DNA from: Bacteroidales bacterium
Lineage (GTDB): Bacteria; Bacteroidota; Bacteroidia; Bacteroidales; PWNQ01
Reading direction: 5' to 3'
NCBI GenBank assembly: GCA_003557725.1
Contig: PWNQ01000115.1
Span: 1 to 32,835 of the forward strand
Length of the DNA: 32,835 nucleotides
Positions 1 through 9,798 of this stretch are shown here, piece by piece (positions within the stretch are counted from its first letter, which is position 1; each line of letters opens with the position of its first letter). Under the pieces are notes generated by a model. That model was not told where the DNA came from. It saw only the letters and a program-made list of their open reading frames with translations, and did not search any database. Both the position numbers and the translations under genes were made by a program.

Positions 1-242
1 CAGCATATACCAAAGTGCTGAATGACAGCTGCAGCCCGGTTACGGCTGTGTTTACCAATCATAGTGATGCAAAGAACGGAGAACCGCTGAATAGCATGAG
101 CTTCTTTTGGGATTTTGACAACGGAAACAATTCCCATGCTCAAAATCCATCAACCCATTATGATAGTAGCGGAACTCATACCACAACACTAATAGTCACC
201 AATGGCTATCTATTGAACCTGAATGGTTTTCATTTCTCCTGA
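1..242 (+). CDS. PKD-domain protein, C-terminal fragment (5' end outside window, abrupt 3' end)
   Basis: An open frame enters from the left edge (first full codon at base 3) and stops at 242. The stretch FFWDFDNGNNSHAQNPST followed by a beta-strand ending TLIVTN is a typical PKD repeat core (WDFDNG, then the closing TTTLIVTN strand). PKD repeats are immunoglobulin-like modules of secreted adhesins and enzymes, often in very large Bacteroidota surface proteins. Immediately after VTN the family pattern is lost, and the last 12 or so residues read through the antisense of the convergent downstream gene. No C-terminal secretion or sorting domain is present. The protein may therefore be truncated by a rearrangement or be a pseudogene remnant. 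The PKD assignment is good; whether the gene is functional is unknown. Confidence 0.6.
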   Translation, partial: AYTKVLNDSCSPVTAVFTNHSDAKNGEPLNSMSFFWDFDNGNNSHAQNPSTHYDSSGTHTTTLIVTNGYLLNLNGFHFS

Positions 243-1190
243 CGGCGTCAATAAGATAATTTGTTTTCTCTCTACAACCTCTACTTTAGTTGGTTCCGGC
301 TTTTCTTCCTTTTCTTCGGGTTTTAGTGAAAACAGGACTTTCATCTCATACATGATCTGTATTCTTGGCTCAAAAACAATGGGATTTAGAGAAAAGTCAA
401 AGTCCTTATCAAAATAGGGTTTGTAATAGTAGGTGGTTTGCTTTTGCACGGCGTTCACATTTGCCCTGTTATCAATGGATATTTTATTGGTGGAAGCCGC
501 CTGATACTGGGTATACATTTCAATGGGATACACCACAGTGAATCCATCGCTGGCTCTCCTGTTATAGTTTGTTATTTCAGTATCCAGTATTTCTGTTTGA
601 TGATTAATCTTTTTTCCCAGCACTTCACGGGCCTTATCCATCAGTTCCTGCTTTTTAGATTCCAGGTCATAAGCAAAATAGTCTACCCGGACCAGATCAT
701 AAATCTCTGACCCGGCGGCCACGTTAATTATGCCATTTAGCTTCTGCGGGTCTCCATATCGTATGTGAATGTTCTTTTTCACCTCGAAGCCTTTGGGGAC
801 TTCATTATACGTTGTTTTACTGAATATTTTGTTGACCACCTCCACCTCGTAAATGGGCACAAATGAGATCATGTCTATATAAGCTGACATGTCGGCATCT
901 TGTTCGCAATAATCGATCAGTGGTTGAAGCCTTTTGTCAATTAGTTCGTTCACTTCCCCGGCGGATTTTCCGGATTGTTTAACACTAAAGATGGCCACAT
1001 AATTTTGGGCTTTTACATTACTGATCCCTCTCACCGTGATAATAAAATCATCGCCCCGGGGATGGGGGACCTGAACTACATTTTGTGGCAAATGAATCCG
1101 GTGCTGATAGTTGGCGTTCCCCATAACCTGTCCAGACATTTTGCTGATCATCAGCATCATAATTGCTGTAAATAGAATTTGTTTTTTCAT
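210..1190 (-). CDS. secreted SIMPL (DUF541)-like protein
   Basis: The 326-residue protein starts with a signal peptide (MKKQILFTAIMMLMISKMSGQ) and should be exported. Residues about 45-100 (ITVRGISNVKAQNYVAIFSV and the following helix VNELIDKRLQPLIDYC) resemble the SIMPL/DUF541 fold: a strand with a V.G...V.A...A.....V pattern and then a helix. The rest is poorly characterised, with a lysine/glutamate/proline-rich stretch (EEKEEKPEPTKVEVVERK) near residue 300 and a hydrophobic strand at the end. SIMPL proteins are periplasmic or surface proteins of mostly unknown role. The last 33 bp overlap the 3' end of the PKD frame on the opposite strand. No neighbour gives a functional clue. Family call moderate, function not assigned. 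Confidence 0.6.
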   Translation of the reverse strand: MKKQILFTAIMMLMISKMSGQVMGNANYQHRIHLPQNVVQVPHPRGDDFIITVRGISNVKAQNYVAIFSVKQSGKSAGEVNELIDKRLQPLIDYCEQDADMSAYIDMISFVPIYEVEVVNKIFSKTTYNEVPKGFEVKKNIHIRYGDPQKLNGIINVAAGSEIYDLVRVDYFAYDLESKKQELMDKAREVLGKKINHQTEILDTEITNYNRRASDGFTVVYPIEMYTQYQAASTNKISIDNRANVNAVQKQTTYYYKPYFDKDFDFSLNPIVFEPRIQIMYEMKVLFSLKPEEKEEKPEPTKVEVVERKQIILLTPSGEMKTIQVQ

Positions 1191-1386
1191 CTTTCTTTGT
1201 TTTTAAATTTGCTGCTAAAGTATGCGCTCAAAAAAGGATACTAAATGCACAATTAGGCTAACCTCATAATGAATGAGCATGAGGCCGGATTCATTGAGGG
1301 AAGCTGCGATTTATTGAAATTTTTCTCCGGCATTTCAGGCAGCTATAATAATAATTATCGTAGCTTCGCCCATCAAAAGAAAGTGG

Positions 1387-3354
1387 ATGCAACGCATTAA
1401 AGCACTATTGGTATTCTTGTTACTGGCACTTAATCTGACGGTTGTTGCCCAGGTATCCAATACGTATGTTAGAAAAAAATTAGAGCTCTCCCCGGATGAG
1501 CTTTCTATCCCACTCCTGTTGGATTCAGCACAAAAGACCTTAGCCATCGACGGGAATACCACCTTTAAGCTTTTGGAGCAAGCCTATTTTCTGAGCCTTC
1601 AGCAAGCAGGTAAAAACCAGCAACATCTTGTCCTTAAGGCACTGGGCGATTACTACAGCTATTACGATCAGCATGATCTGGCGGCCCTTAACTATAAGAA
1701 CAGTTTAAATGCCATGCCCCGGACAAGGAATAAATCTGAACTGCTGTTGCTCGCGGTAGCCCAATATTTAAAAGCAGAGGAGTACCGGACTGCCATTGGT
1801 TTATTAACCTCCAACAGGGGCGTTTTTTCCCCCGAACAGCAGGCCACCTCATTTCAATATCTCGGAGACATCTACAAAGAACTGAGCCAGCCAGACAGTG
1901 CACTATTCTACTATAGCAAAGCACAGCCCCTTCTAAAAAATGCCGGTGAGGGGAGAAACCTATTATCATTAAATCTCAAAATGGCAGAAGTGCATGGCAT
2001 GCAAGGTAATAATAATCTACAGCAAGCATTTATCAAGTCGGTAACGGAGGTAGATACTGCCCCTTCCGACCTTATTATGAAAGCCTATGCACAGTTAGCA
2101 GACTATCATAAAGCATCCAACAACCGGGATCTTGAGATCTCCATCCGCCAAAAGTTGATAATAATGCTGGAAAAAGCAGCGAAAACCAACCGGTTTGAAG
2201 ATAAAACCATTGAAAGCAAGCTGATAAAAGAAAAAATAGCGCTTGCCGGTATTTACAATGACCTCAAGCGATACCGTCAGGCCCTGGATCTGTTAAAAAC
2301 CCTTCAGGCATCAGGAAATAATAACAGGGAGGTTCTCGAACTCCAAAAAGAGGTGGTGAAAGCCAGGTCGGAGGCCTACCTCAATATGGGCCAGAAGGAA
2401 AATGCCCTGGAGAACTATGAGCAATACACCACCATTTTAGCTCAACTATATGAAGAATCAGAAATTGAATATCAAAATATTAAAGAATTAAACCGGCAGC
2501 TACAGCAACAACAGGGGCGATTAGATTTTCTGGAAAAAGACAAAAGCATATACGATGCTGAGGTGCAAGCCATCACACAGGAGAAGAAAGTCCAGCAACA
2601 AAAGATTCAATACCAACGCTGGTCTATTTTTTCTCTTGTAATTGCACTCCTGCTTTTGGCAATAGTGCTTATTCTGCTTACCGCCAGGGCACGAATTCAG
2701 CGACAGCATAATGACTACCTGGCCTTAAAATCCTTACGATCCCAGATAAACCCCCATTTTATTTTTAATTCACTGAACTCTTTGAATCATTATTTTGTAA
2801 AAAATGATGAAGTGAGTGCCAACAAATACCTGTCCGGGTTTTCCAGGCTGATGAGAAATGTGCTGAATCAAGCTGAGCAAGACTTTATCCCGCTGGAAAA
2901 AGAACTGGATATTCTGGAAAACTATCTAAAAATGGAAAAGCTCCGGTTTCCCAAAACATTTGAGTATGCCATCGAAGTACACAAAGAAGTGAGGCCCCGC
3001 AACTTCTTCATTCCCCCCATGCTGGTCCAGCCACATATTGAGAATGCCATTTGGCACGGGTTACGTTATAAAAAAGACCTAGGAAACCTATGGGTAGATT
3101 TTTCTATGGATGATGACCTGCTGAAGGTGACCATCTGCGATAACGGAATCGGAAGGGAGCGATCGGAGATACTGAAAACGGAAAATCAGAACAGAAAAAA
3201 ATCGCACGGAATGGAAATAACACAAAAGCGCCTGGCATTATTAAGTAAAATTTATAAAAAAAGAGTGCGGCAGCAGGTGTCTGATTTATATAATAACGGC
3301 GAAGGCACCCGGGTTGAAATATGGATTCCCCGGCTTGCTCACCAAAATAACTGA
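1387..3354 (+). CDS. LytS-type sensor histidine kinase with periplasmic TPR domain
   Basis: A 655-residue inner-membrane sensor kinase. A signal peptide (residues 1-21, ending VVAQ) is followed by a periplasmic helical region to about residue 360 with TPR-like pairs (for example QYLGDIYKELSQPDSALFYY). A coiled coil follows at about 360-405, then one membrane span from about W412 to T432. The cytoplasmic part has the His_kinase (LytS/YehU) signature QINPHFIFNSLNSL with phosphoacceptor H457, and a HATPase domain with an N box (PHIENAIWHGL) and a G1 box (CDNGIGRER). There is no HAMP domain. The LytTR regulator starts 10 bp after its stop, so the two form a two-component operon. The ligand is unknown; TPR sensors of this kind are widespread in Bacteroidota. 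Confidence 0.9.
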   Translation: MQRIKALLVFLLLALNLTVVAQVSNTYVRKKLELSPDELSIPLLLDSAQKTLAIDGNTTFKLLEQAYFLSLQQAGKNQQHLVLKALGDYYSYYDQHDLAALNYKNSLNAMPRTRNKSELLLLAVAQYLKAEEYRTAIGLLTSNRGVFSPEQQATSFQYLGDIYKELSQPDSALFYYSKAQPLLKNAGEGRNLLSLNLKMAEVHGMQGNNNLQQAFIKSVTEVDTAPSDLIMKAYAQLADYHKASNNRDLEISIRQKLIIMLEKAAKTNRFEDKTIESKLIKEKIALAGIYNDLKRYRQALDLLKTLQASGNNNREVLELQKEVVKARSEAYLNMGQKENALENYEQYTTILAQLYEESEIEYQNIKELNRQLQQQQGRLDFLEKDKSIYDAEVQAITQEKKVQQQKIQYQRWSIFSLVIALLLLAIVLILLTARARIQRQHNDYLALKSLRSQINPHFIFNSLNSLNHYFVKNDEVSANKYLSGFSRLMRNVLNQAEQDFIPLEKELDILENYLKMEKLRFPKTFEYAIEVHKEVRPRNFFIPPMLVQPHIENAIWHGLRYKKDLGNLWVDFSMDDDLLKVTICDNGIGRERSEILKTENQNRKKSHGMEITQKRLALLSKIYKKRVRQQVSDLYNNGEGTRVEIWIPRLAHQNN

Positions 3355-3364
3355 TACATAGACC

Positions 3365-4117
3365 ATGGAGCAAATTAAAGCCATCATAGTAGAAGATGAA
3401 ATCCCCGCCAGGGAAACCCTGGTGCATTATCTGAAAAAGTATTGCCCTATAGTGGATGTGGTGGATACTGCTTCAGATGCTAATGAGGCCATTGAAAAAT
3501 TACGGAAACAACCTGTTGACCTGGTCTTCCTTGATGTGGAGCTTCCGTTTGGAAATGCCTTTGATGTCCTGGATAAAATCGGAGCTATTCCCTTCGAAAC
3601 CATATTTATTACAGCTTATGAACAATACGCCATCGACGCCTTAAACCATAATGTGGCGCATTATATATTGAAACCCATTGATATTGAAGAATTGATCAAA
3701 GGAGTAAACAAGGTAAAACTTCACATTAATAACCGTAAAAATCAGCTAAGAAAAGAGGAAAACAGCAATAAAGAGAGAAACTACAGGGCTATACAGAGCA
3801 GGAAGTTTGTTTTTCCCCATGTTAATGGGTTTGATCTGATAGAAATTGGAAACATTGTCAGTTGCAAAGCCGACAATAATTATACAGAGTTTATTCTGCT
3901 GGATGGAAGCAAGAAGATTATCAGCAAAACTTTAAAGACCATACAGCAACAGTTGCAGGATTATGGGTTCCTTCGGGTCCACAAAAAGTACCTGGTTAAC
4001 CTTGAGCATATTGTTTCTTATCAAAAAGGGAACCCGGGACAACTCACCATGGTTAATCAGTCCGGTATAGCGGTCACATCATCCGGCAAAGCTTTATTGC
4101 TTAATACTTTAAAATAA
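3365..4117 (+). CDS. LytTR-family response regulator
   Basis: A 250-residue cytoplasmic DNA-binding regulator, partner of the upstream LytS-type kinase. The receiver domain (residues 1-120) has acidic residues E10, D11 and E12, phosphoacceptor D57 in LVFLDVELPFG, the switch Thr in FITAYEQ, and the conserved Lys in ILKPIDIEEL. A charged linker (about 122-145) leads to a LytTR domain (about 150-250) with the usual strands, such as IVSCKADNNYTEFILLDG and the FLRVHKKYLVNLEHI helix-strand signature. LytTR proteins bind pairs of short direct repeats. Length matches the family (about 240-260). Transcription probably comes from upstream of the kinase gene. Target genes are not evident here. Confidence 0.93.
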   Translation: MEQIKAIIVEDEIPARETLVHYLKKYCPIVDVVDTASDANEAIEKLRKQPVDLVFLDVELPFGNAFDVLDKIGAIPFETIFITAYEQYAIDALNHNVAHYILKPIDIEELIKGVNKVKLHINNRKNQLRKEENSNKERNYRAIQSRKFVFPHVNGFDLIEIGNIVSCKADNNYTEFILLDGSKKIISKTLKTIQQQLQDYGFLRVHKKYLVNLEHIVSYQKGNPGQLTMVNQSGIAVTSSGKALLLNTLK

Positions 4118-4144
4118 CACCCCTGTATATTTTTACAACAGGGT

Positions 4145-4159
4145 AAACCCAATGGGTTT
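4145..4159 (+). terminator. short hairpin with T tail after the LytTR regulator
   Basis: AAACCC and GGGTTT form a 6-bp stem around AAT, followed by a short T-rich run (TTTTCC) 28 bp after the regulator stop. This fits a weak intrinsic terminator. The T tract is short, so the call is tentative. A second inverted pair, CCCTGT/ACAGGG, lies just upstream and could compete or extend it. Confidence 0.35.
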
Positions 4160-4281
4160 TCCTCCTCAGGAAATGGTAATGATAAATGCTGCACCGGAAA
4201 AGTGCAAATTGTTATTCACCGATTACAGTATTCCAGGTTGAACCAAAGACAGAAATCTTACAGTAAAGCGGTTTTTAATTG

Positions 4282-4355
<74 letters not shown>

Positions 4356-4526
4356 TATATTCCTTCCCCGCCAGCAGTGTTCTTTCAGCGCAAAAATACT
4401 GCTTTTTCCCAGCTCACACATCACTTGAGAAAAAAACTTTCTATCGCCGCCAGCAGGGATAAAGGGGGTTAGTAACAAAATGCATTTCATACCGCCGGCA
4501 CATGCGGCAGACGCATGAAAATTGAC

Positions 4527-4534
4527 TATTTTTG
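4527..4534 (+). promoter_or_regulatory. Bacteroidota -7 element (TATTTTTG) for the PHP phosphatase gene
   Basis: TATTTTTG matches the Bacteroidota sigma-70 -7 consensus TAnnTTTG and lies 78 bp before the ATG at 4613. I see no clear -33 TTG at the usual 19-20 bp spacing, so this rests on the -7 motif and its position alone. Confidence 0.45.
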
Positions 4535-4612
4535 TCCCTTGAAATACTGGTTTTTAACGTTTTTGTTATCACAAGCATCAACAAAACCGGTCATTAAACT
4601 GTTACCATAAGC

Positions 4613-5449
4613 ATGATTCCATATAATTTTCACATTCATTCTACCTTTAGCGATGGTAGCTCACCGTTGTGGCAAATCTTACAGAAAGCTGCCCGGGAAG
4701 GGTTTACACATATTGCTGCCACCGACCATGGGCCTCTGCCCTTTGAAAACGAGTGGAGCATTGGTCAATCGGACCGAAAGGACTACATCCGTGTCATTGA
4801 TGAGCAGCGGGAGTTGTTGCCGGATGTCCAAATATTTCGTGGGCTTGAGATGGATTATATCCCGGGCACTTCACGTAATTTTGATGAACTGAAAGACCTT
4901 TGGCAGTTGGATTTCAAAATGGGCAGTGTCCATCTGGTAAAGCAACCGGAAAGTGGCAAGCTGTGGTTTATCGATGGCCCGGTGGCCAACTATGACAACG
5001 GTCTGGAGCGGTTTTTCCGGTCTGATATTGTACAGGCAGTAAAAACCTATTACCATCAGATCAACCAAATGCTGCGCACTCAAAAGCCGGATATTTTGGG
5101 GCATGTAGACAAGATTCGCATGAACAACATGGACCGGTTTTTCAATGAGTCGGACAGTTGGTATCAAGACTTGCTGGAAGAGTGCTTAGACACCGCCCGC
5201 CAGTCCAAAACCATCGTAGAAGTGAACCCCAGAGGGTTTTATAAAGGCAAAACTTCCGATTTGTTCCCATCCATGCGGGGTCTGGAGATCATCAGTCACA
5301 TGGACATTCCGGTGATGATCAACACAGATGCCCATGGGCTGGACGAGTTATCCGCCGGTCAGGATGAGGCGGTAAAACAGCTAAAGGCCGTCGGCATCAG
5401 GTCGGTAAAATATCTTACCCGCTCCGGGTGGGAAGACCATGAGCTATAG
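4613..5449 (+). CDS. hisK: PHP-family histidinol-phosphatase
   Basis: A 278-residue cytoplasmic metallophosphatase of the PHP superfamily. In histidine biosynthesis the HisJ/HisK type dephosphorylates L-histidinol phosphate. All metal-binding motifs are visible: HIHSTFSDG with H7 and H9, TDHG with H39, a Glu in RGLEMDYIPG, GSVH, GHVDKIR, and the final NTDAHG. The segment EVNPRGFYKG is also characteristic of the histidinol-phosphatase branch, and length fits (about 265-280). No other his genes are nearby, so the specific substrate is inferred from family resemblance; another phosphoester is possible. It ends 6 bp from the convergent acetyltransferase gene with no terminator between. Confidence 0.82.
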   Translation: MIPYNFHIHSTFSDGSSPLWQILQKAAREGFTHIAATDHGPLPFENEWSIGQSDRKDYIRVIDEQRELLPDVQIFRGLEMDYIPGTSRNFDELKDLWQLDFKMGSVHLVKQPESGKLWFIDGPVANYDNGLERFFRSDIVQAVKTYYHQINQMLRTQKPDILGHVDKIRMNNMDRFFNESDSWYQDLLEECLDTARQSKTIVEVNPRGFYKGKTSDLFPSMRGLEIISHMDIPVMINTDAHGLDELSAGQDEAVKQLKAVGIRSVKYLTRSGWEDHEL

Positions 5450-5455
5450 GCCATA

Positions 5456-5920
5456 TCACTGTTCTCCCTTATAGTCCATCCTAAAATGCTGTATGTCTGC
5501 TTCCTCAAAGGGACCTCCCACCTTTTGGAAGCCTGCCCGTTCATAAAATGGCACTACTGCCTCTTGAGCATTCAGGTAAATCGTATGCGGATATCCTTTC
5601 AGGTCGTCCATGACCCATTTCAACAGCATGCTTCCTGCGCCCCGACTTCGGTATTGAGGTAACACGGCAAACCGTTCCAGCTTAACCCCTTCCCTGGTAT
5701 CTCGCCGCCGTGCGGTTCCTATATATTTTCCATCCAACATAAGGAGGTAGTGCAGGGCTTCCCGGTCGTGGCAGTCCTTCTCCAGTTCGGGAGGGACCTT
5801 CTGCCCTTCAATAAAAACCTTCTCCCGGATATTAAAGGCTGCTTCCAGTAGTGCCTTGTGGTCTGCCCGGAATTTTTTTACCGTCAAGTAATCCATAGGT
5901 ATAGTTATCTCAATTAACAA
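5456..5920 (-). CDS. GNAT-family N-acetyltransferase (ElaA/YjcF-like)
   Basis: A 154-residue cytoplasmic acetyl-CoA-dependent acetyltransferase. The order of motifs fits GNAT: an N-terminal segment with AFNIREKVFIEGQ, seen in YjcF/ElaA relatives; a strand DGKYIGTARRR; motif A LERFAVLPQYRSRGAGSMLLKWV with the acetyl-CoA pyrophosphate loop QYRSRGAG; and motif B LNAQEAVVPFYERAGFQKVG. A Met at 5896 (MDYLTVKKF) is an equally plausible start and would remove eight residues. It is the last gene of a run rpoN, PAP2-like, acetyltransferase, 22 bp after the membrane protein. The substrate cannot be inferred. Confidence 0.88.
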   Translation of the reverse strand: MLIEITIPMDYLTVKKFRADHKALLEAAFNIREKVFIEGQKVPPELEKDCHDREALHYLLMLDGKYIGTARRRDTREGVKLERFAVLPQYRSRGAGSMLLKWVMDDLKGYPHTIYLNAQEAVVPFYERAGFQKVGGPFEEADIQHFRMDYKGEQ

Positions 5921-5942
5921 TTAAGTGTGTCCGGGCCTGCTG

Positions 5943-6557
5943 TCAGGACACGATCTGAAACAGGCCAAACATAAATCCCAGTCCGGTAAGAAATCCGGTA
6001 TACACCTGGGCGGGTGTATGCACTTCCAGTTTGAGCCTGGCAAAGCCGGTCAGGCCGGCGGCCATGACTATCAGATAAACAAACACCGGATTGACACCCA
6101 GGCTATAAGGCGACAGGGCAATAAACATCCCGGCCAGTGCCCCCAGGGCCATCATATGGATGCTGATCTTCCAAAACTTGTTGATGATAATGGCAATTAC
6201 CACCAGCAGAGTAGCTCCCAGCAAGAACAAGTTATAGTATCCGGGTATGCCGAACGAGCGTATCATGTTGTATGTCATATAGTAAGCAAACCCTGTGCCC
6301 AGGAATGGCAGGATTCGTTCTTTCCGATTTTCCAGGCGCAGGGAGCTGATCATGTTCACGCTTCTAAGCAGCAGTATAATCAATGCGGGCACAAATACAG
6401 TCATTAGCAGAATGACCCCCACGATCACCCAGCGTGCCTGTCCGGTAAGCAGGATGGAGAAGTATCCGTCAAAGTTGAGCAGGATCAGTGTACCATAAAG
6501 TGGCATGAGCACCGGTTGGAACACCCAGGATATGATTTCCGCCAGCTTCCTTTCCAT
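5943..6557 (-). CDS. PAP2-like integral membrane protein with degenerate catalytic motifs
   Basis: A 204-residue polytopic membrane protein with about five to six hydrophobic spans. It is placed in the PAP2 (lipid phosphatase) superfamily only loosely. ENRKERILPF stands where the first phosphatase motif (K-x6-RP) is expected, KISIHMMALGALAG where PSGH is expected, and ARLKLEVHTPAQVYTG where SR-x5-H-x3-D is expected. The second-motif PSG and the last-motif Asp are missing (Gln in its place), so ordinary PAP2 catalysis is doubtful. The gene begins 10 bp after the rpoN stop and is probably cotranscribed with it. A protein of this type after rpoN recurs in Bacteroidota as far as I recall. Function unknown. 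Confidence 0.6.
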   Translation of the reverse strand: MERKLAEIISWVFQPVLMPLYGTLILLNFDGYFSILLTGQARWVIVGVILLMTVFVPALIILLLRSVNMISSLRLENRKERILPFLGTGFAYYMTYNMIRSFGIPGYYNLFLLGATLLVVIAIIINKFWKISIHMMALGALAGMFIALSPYSLGVNPVFVYLIVMAAGLTGFARLKLEVHTPAQVYTGFLTGLGFMFGLFQIVS

Positions 6558-6567
6558 ATTTACTGTT

Positions 6568-8016
6568 TCAGATTTCTTTTCTCAGGCGTGCCACGGGGAC
6601 ATTCAGTTGCTCCCGGTACTTGGCCACGGTTCGTCGTGCGATGTTATACCCTCTTTCTTTCAGCAGCTTAGACAGGTGTTCATCGGTGAGGGGTTTTTGT
6701 TTGCATTCCTCCTGTATCAGGTCTTGCATAATCTTTTTCACTTCGCGGGAGGACACTTCTTCTCCGCTTTGTGTCTGCATGGATTCGGAGAAAAAGCTTT
6801 TAAGCAGGAAGGTTCCGAAAGGGGTTTGCACGTATTTACTGTTAGCCACCCTGGAGATGGTGGATATGTCCAGGTTCACTATTTCAGCGATATCTTTCAG
6901 GATCATAGGTCTAAGCTTGGCTTCATCCCCCTGGAGGAAGTATTGTTCCTGATATTTCATTATGGCCTCCATGGTGGTGTACAGTGTATTTTGCCTTTGA
7001 CGAATGGCATCGATAAACCATTTTGCCGAGTCGATTTTTTGTTTCACAAAAAGGATGGCATCCTTATCCTTTCGGGTTTTGCTTCCCTTTTTGCCCGAGT
7101 AAGCTTTGAGCATCTCCTGATAGGTGGAGTTAATCCGCAATTCGGGCATATTTCGTTGATTTAGTTGGAGGTTTAGCCGGCCGTTATCGATGGTAATGAT
7201 AAAGTCGGGGATGATGTATTGGTTTGGTCTGGCCGTTGCGGAAAGGGAGTTCCCCGGCTTGGGGTTTAGCTTTAGTATTTCATCTATGGCCCTTTTCAGC
7301 TGTTCCTGTGTGATGCCAGCTCGTTTGATAATCTTAGAATAGTGCTTTTTAGTGAGTGCTTCAAAGTATTCATGGACGATATGGCGTGCATGTTTCACCC
7401 TTTCGTCGTGGTTTTCCTTACGCAGGAGTTGCAGGCTCAGGCATTCTTTCAGGTCTCTGGCTCCCACTCCTGGGGGATCCAGGCTTTGCACTACCGAAAG
7501 GACCTTTTCAATATCCTCCAGTTGCACCTTCATATTCAGGGAGAAGGCAAAGTCATCCACCATGGCTTCAGTGCTTCGTTTCAGGTATCCTGAGTCGTCC
7601 AGGTTTCCGATGATCATCCGGGCAATTTCAAACTCATACTCATTTAAGGCATACAATGCCAGTTGCTCTTCCAGCATTTCATGAAATGTAACCCCTGCGG
7701 CATAGGGTATCTGCTTATCCTCCTGCTCTCCCTGTCCGGAATGTTCTCCATAACCATATGCGGGGGTGTCTTCATCATCCAGATAGTCGCTAATATCAAA
7801 CTCCTCATTATCGCCCTGGTCGTTTTCTTCATAAGACTCTTCTTCCGCGTCCTGATTATTATCTTCGCTATATTCTTCCAGGGCGGGATTTTCTTCAATC
7901 TCTTGTTTGATCCGCTGCTCCATAGCTGCCGTAGGCACCTGCAACAACTTCATCAGCTGGATCTGCTGCGGCGACAACCTTTGTAATAGCTTCTGTTGTA
8001 ACTGTTGGCTTAACAT
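6568..8016 (-). CDS. rpoN: RNA polymerase sigma-54 factor
   Basis: A 482-residue sigma-54 that directs core RNA polymerase to -24/-12 promoters and needs an enhancer-binding ATPase activator. Region I is the Gln/Leu-rich N-terminus (LSPQQIQLMKLLQVP). Region II (about 50-95) is very acidic, with runs of D and E, as is typical. Region III includes the core-binding domain (about 110-300) and the helix-turn-helix IAEIVNLDISTISRVANSKY. The invariant RpoN box ARRTVAKYRE lies at about 460-469, close to the C-terminus. It follows asnS by 106 bp on the same strand and precedes the PAP2-like gene. No bacterial enhancer-binding protein is encoded in this window. Confidence 0.98.
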   Translation of the reverse strand: MLSQQLQQKLLQRLSPQQIQLMKLLQVPTAAMEQRIKQEIEENPALEEYSEDNNQDAEEESYEENDQGDNEEFDISDYLDDEDTPAYGYGEHSGQGEQEDKQIPYAAGVTFHEMLEEQLALYALNEYEFEIARMIIGNLDDSGYLKRSTEAMVDDFAFSLNMKVQLEDIEKVLSVVQSLDPPGVGARDLKECLSLQLLRKENHDERVKHARHIVHEYFEALTKKHYSKIIKRAGITQEQLKRAIDEILKLNPKPGNSLSATARPNQYIIPDFIITIDNGRLNLQLNQRNMPELRINSTYQEMLKAYSGKKGSKTRKDKDAILFVKQKIDSAKWFIDAIRQRQNTLYTTMEAIMKYQEQYFLQGDEAKLRPMILKDIAEIVNLDISTISRVANSKYVQTPFGTFLLKSFFSESMQTQSGEEVSSREVKKIMQDLIQEECKQKPLTDEHLSKLLKERGYNIARRTVAKYREQLNVPVARLRKEI

Positions 8017-8122
8017 TTAGGTTAATTAAAATCGCTAATAAATTATGGCTTAAAGATAGTTATTCTATTAACATGGCCCTGATTTTCCGCATATATTCCC
8101 TGGCCGCCGGGTGGGTATTCTG

Positions 8123-9562
<1,440 letters not shown>

Positions 9563-9582
9563 ATGATCATTATTATTCAATA

Positions 9583-9595
9583 CCCGGCATCCGGG
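9583..9595. other. small GC hairpin upstream of asnS
   Basis: CCCGG and CCGGG around CAT form a 5-bp palindrome 20 bp before the asnS ATG on the minus strand. It could fold in the leader RNA. The rest of the 236-bp asnS-rsmI spacer shows no clear promoter, terminator or T-box-like structure by eye. Confidence 0.25.
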
Positions 9596-9798
9596 AAACC
9601 CCCAAAAAGCTGATTTAAAAGCCCCGCTTCCCGGCCCTGTCCTTTCTGTCAAACAACTTATGACCGGGAAAACCACTTAGCTTACAGCCTTCTCATACCA
9701 GTATATGGTCTTTTATTTCCTTTGCAAATATCGGTATTCTTTATCAAAATACGGGGTATAAAGGCAGGAAAGAATGGTGCCCCTCAGGGCGAGGGTTA

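Noticed and set aside
1361-1368. TAGCTTCG as a -7 promoter element for the LytS-like gene
   Set aside because: One mismatch in the conserved TTTG and no -33 partner; too weak to list.
6505-7164. 219-aa plus-strand ORF antisense to rpoN
   Set aside because: Shadow frame; rpoN on the other strand has full family motifs.
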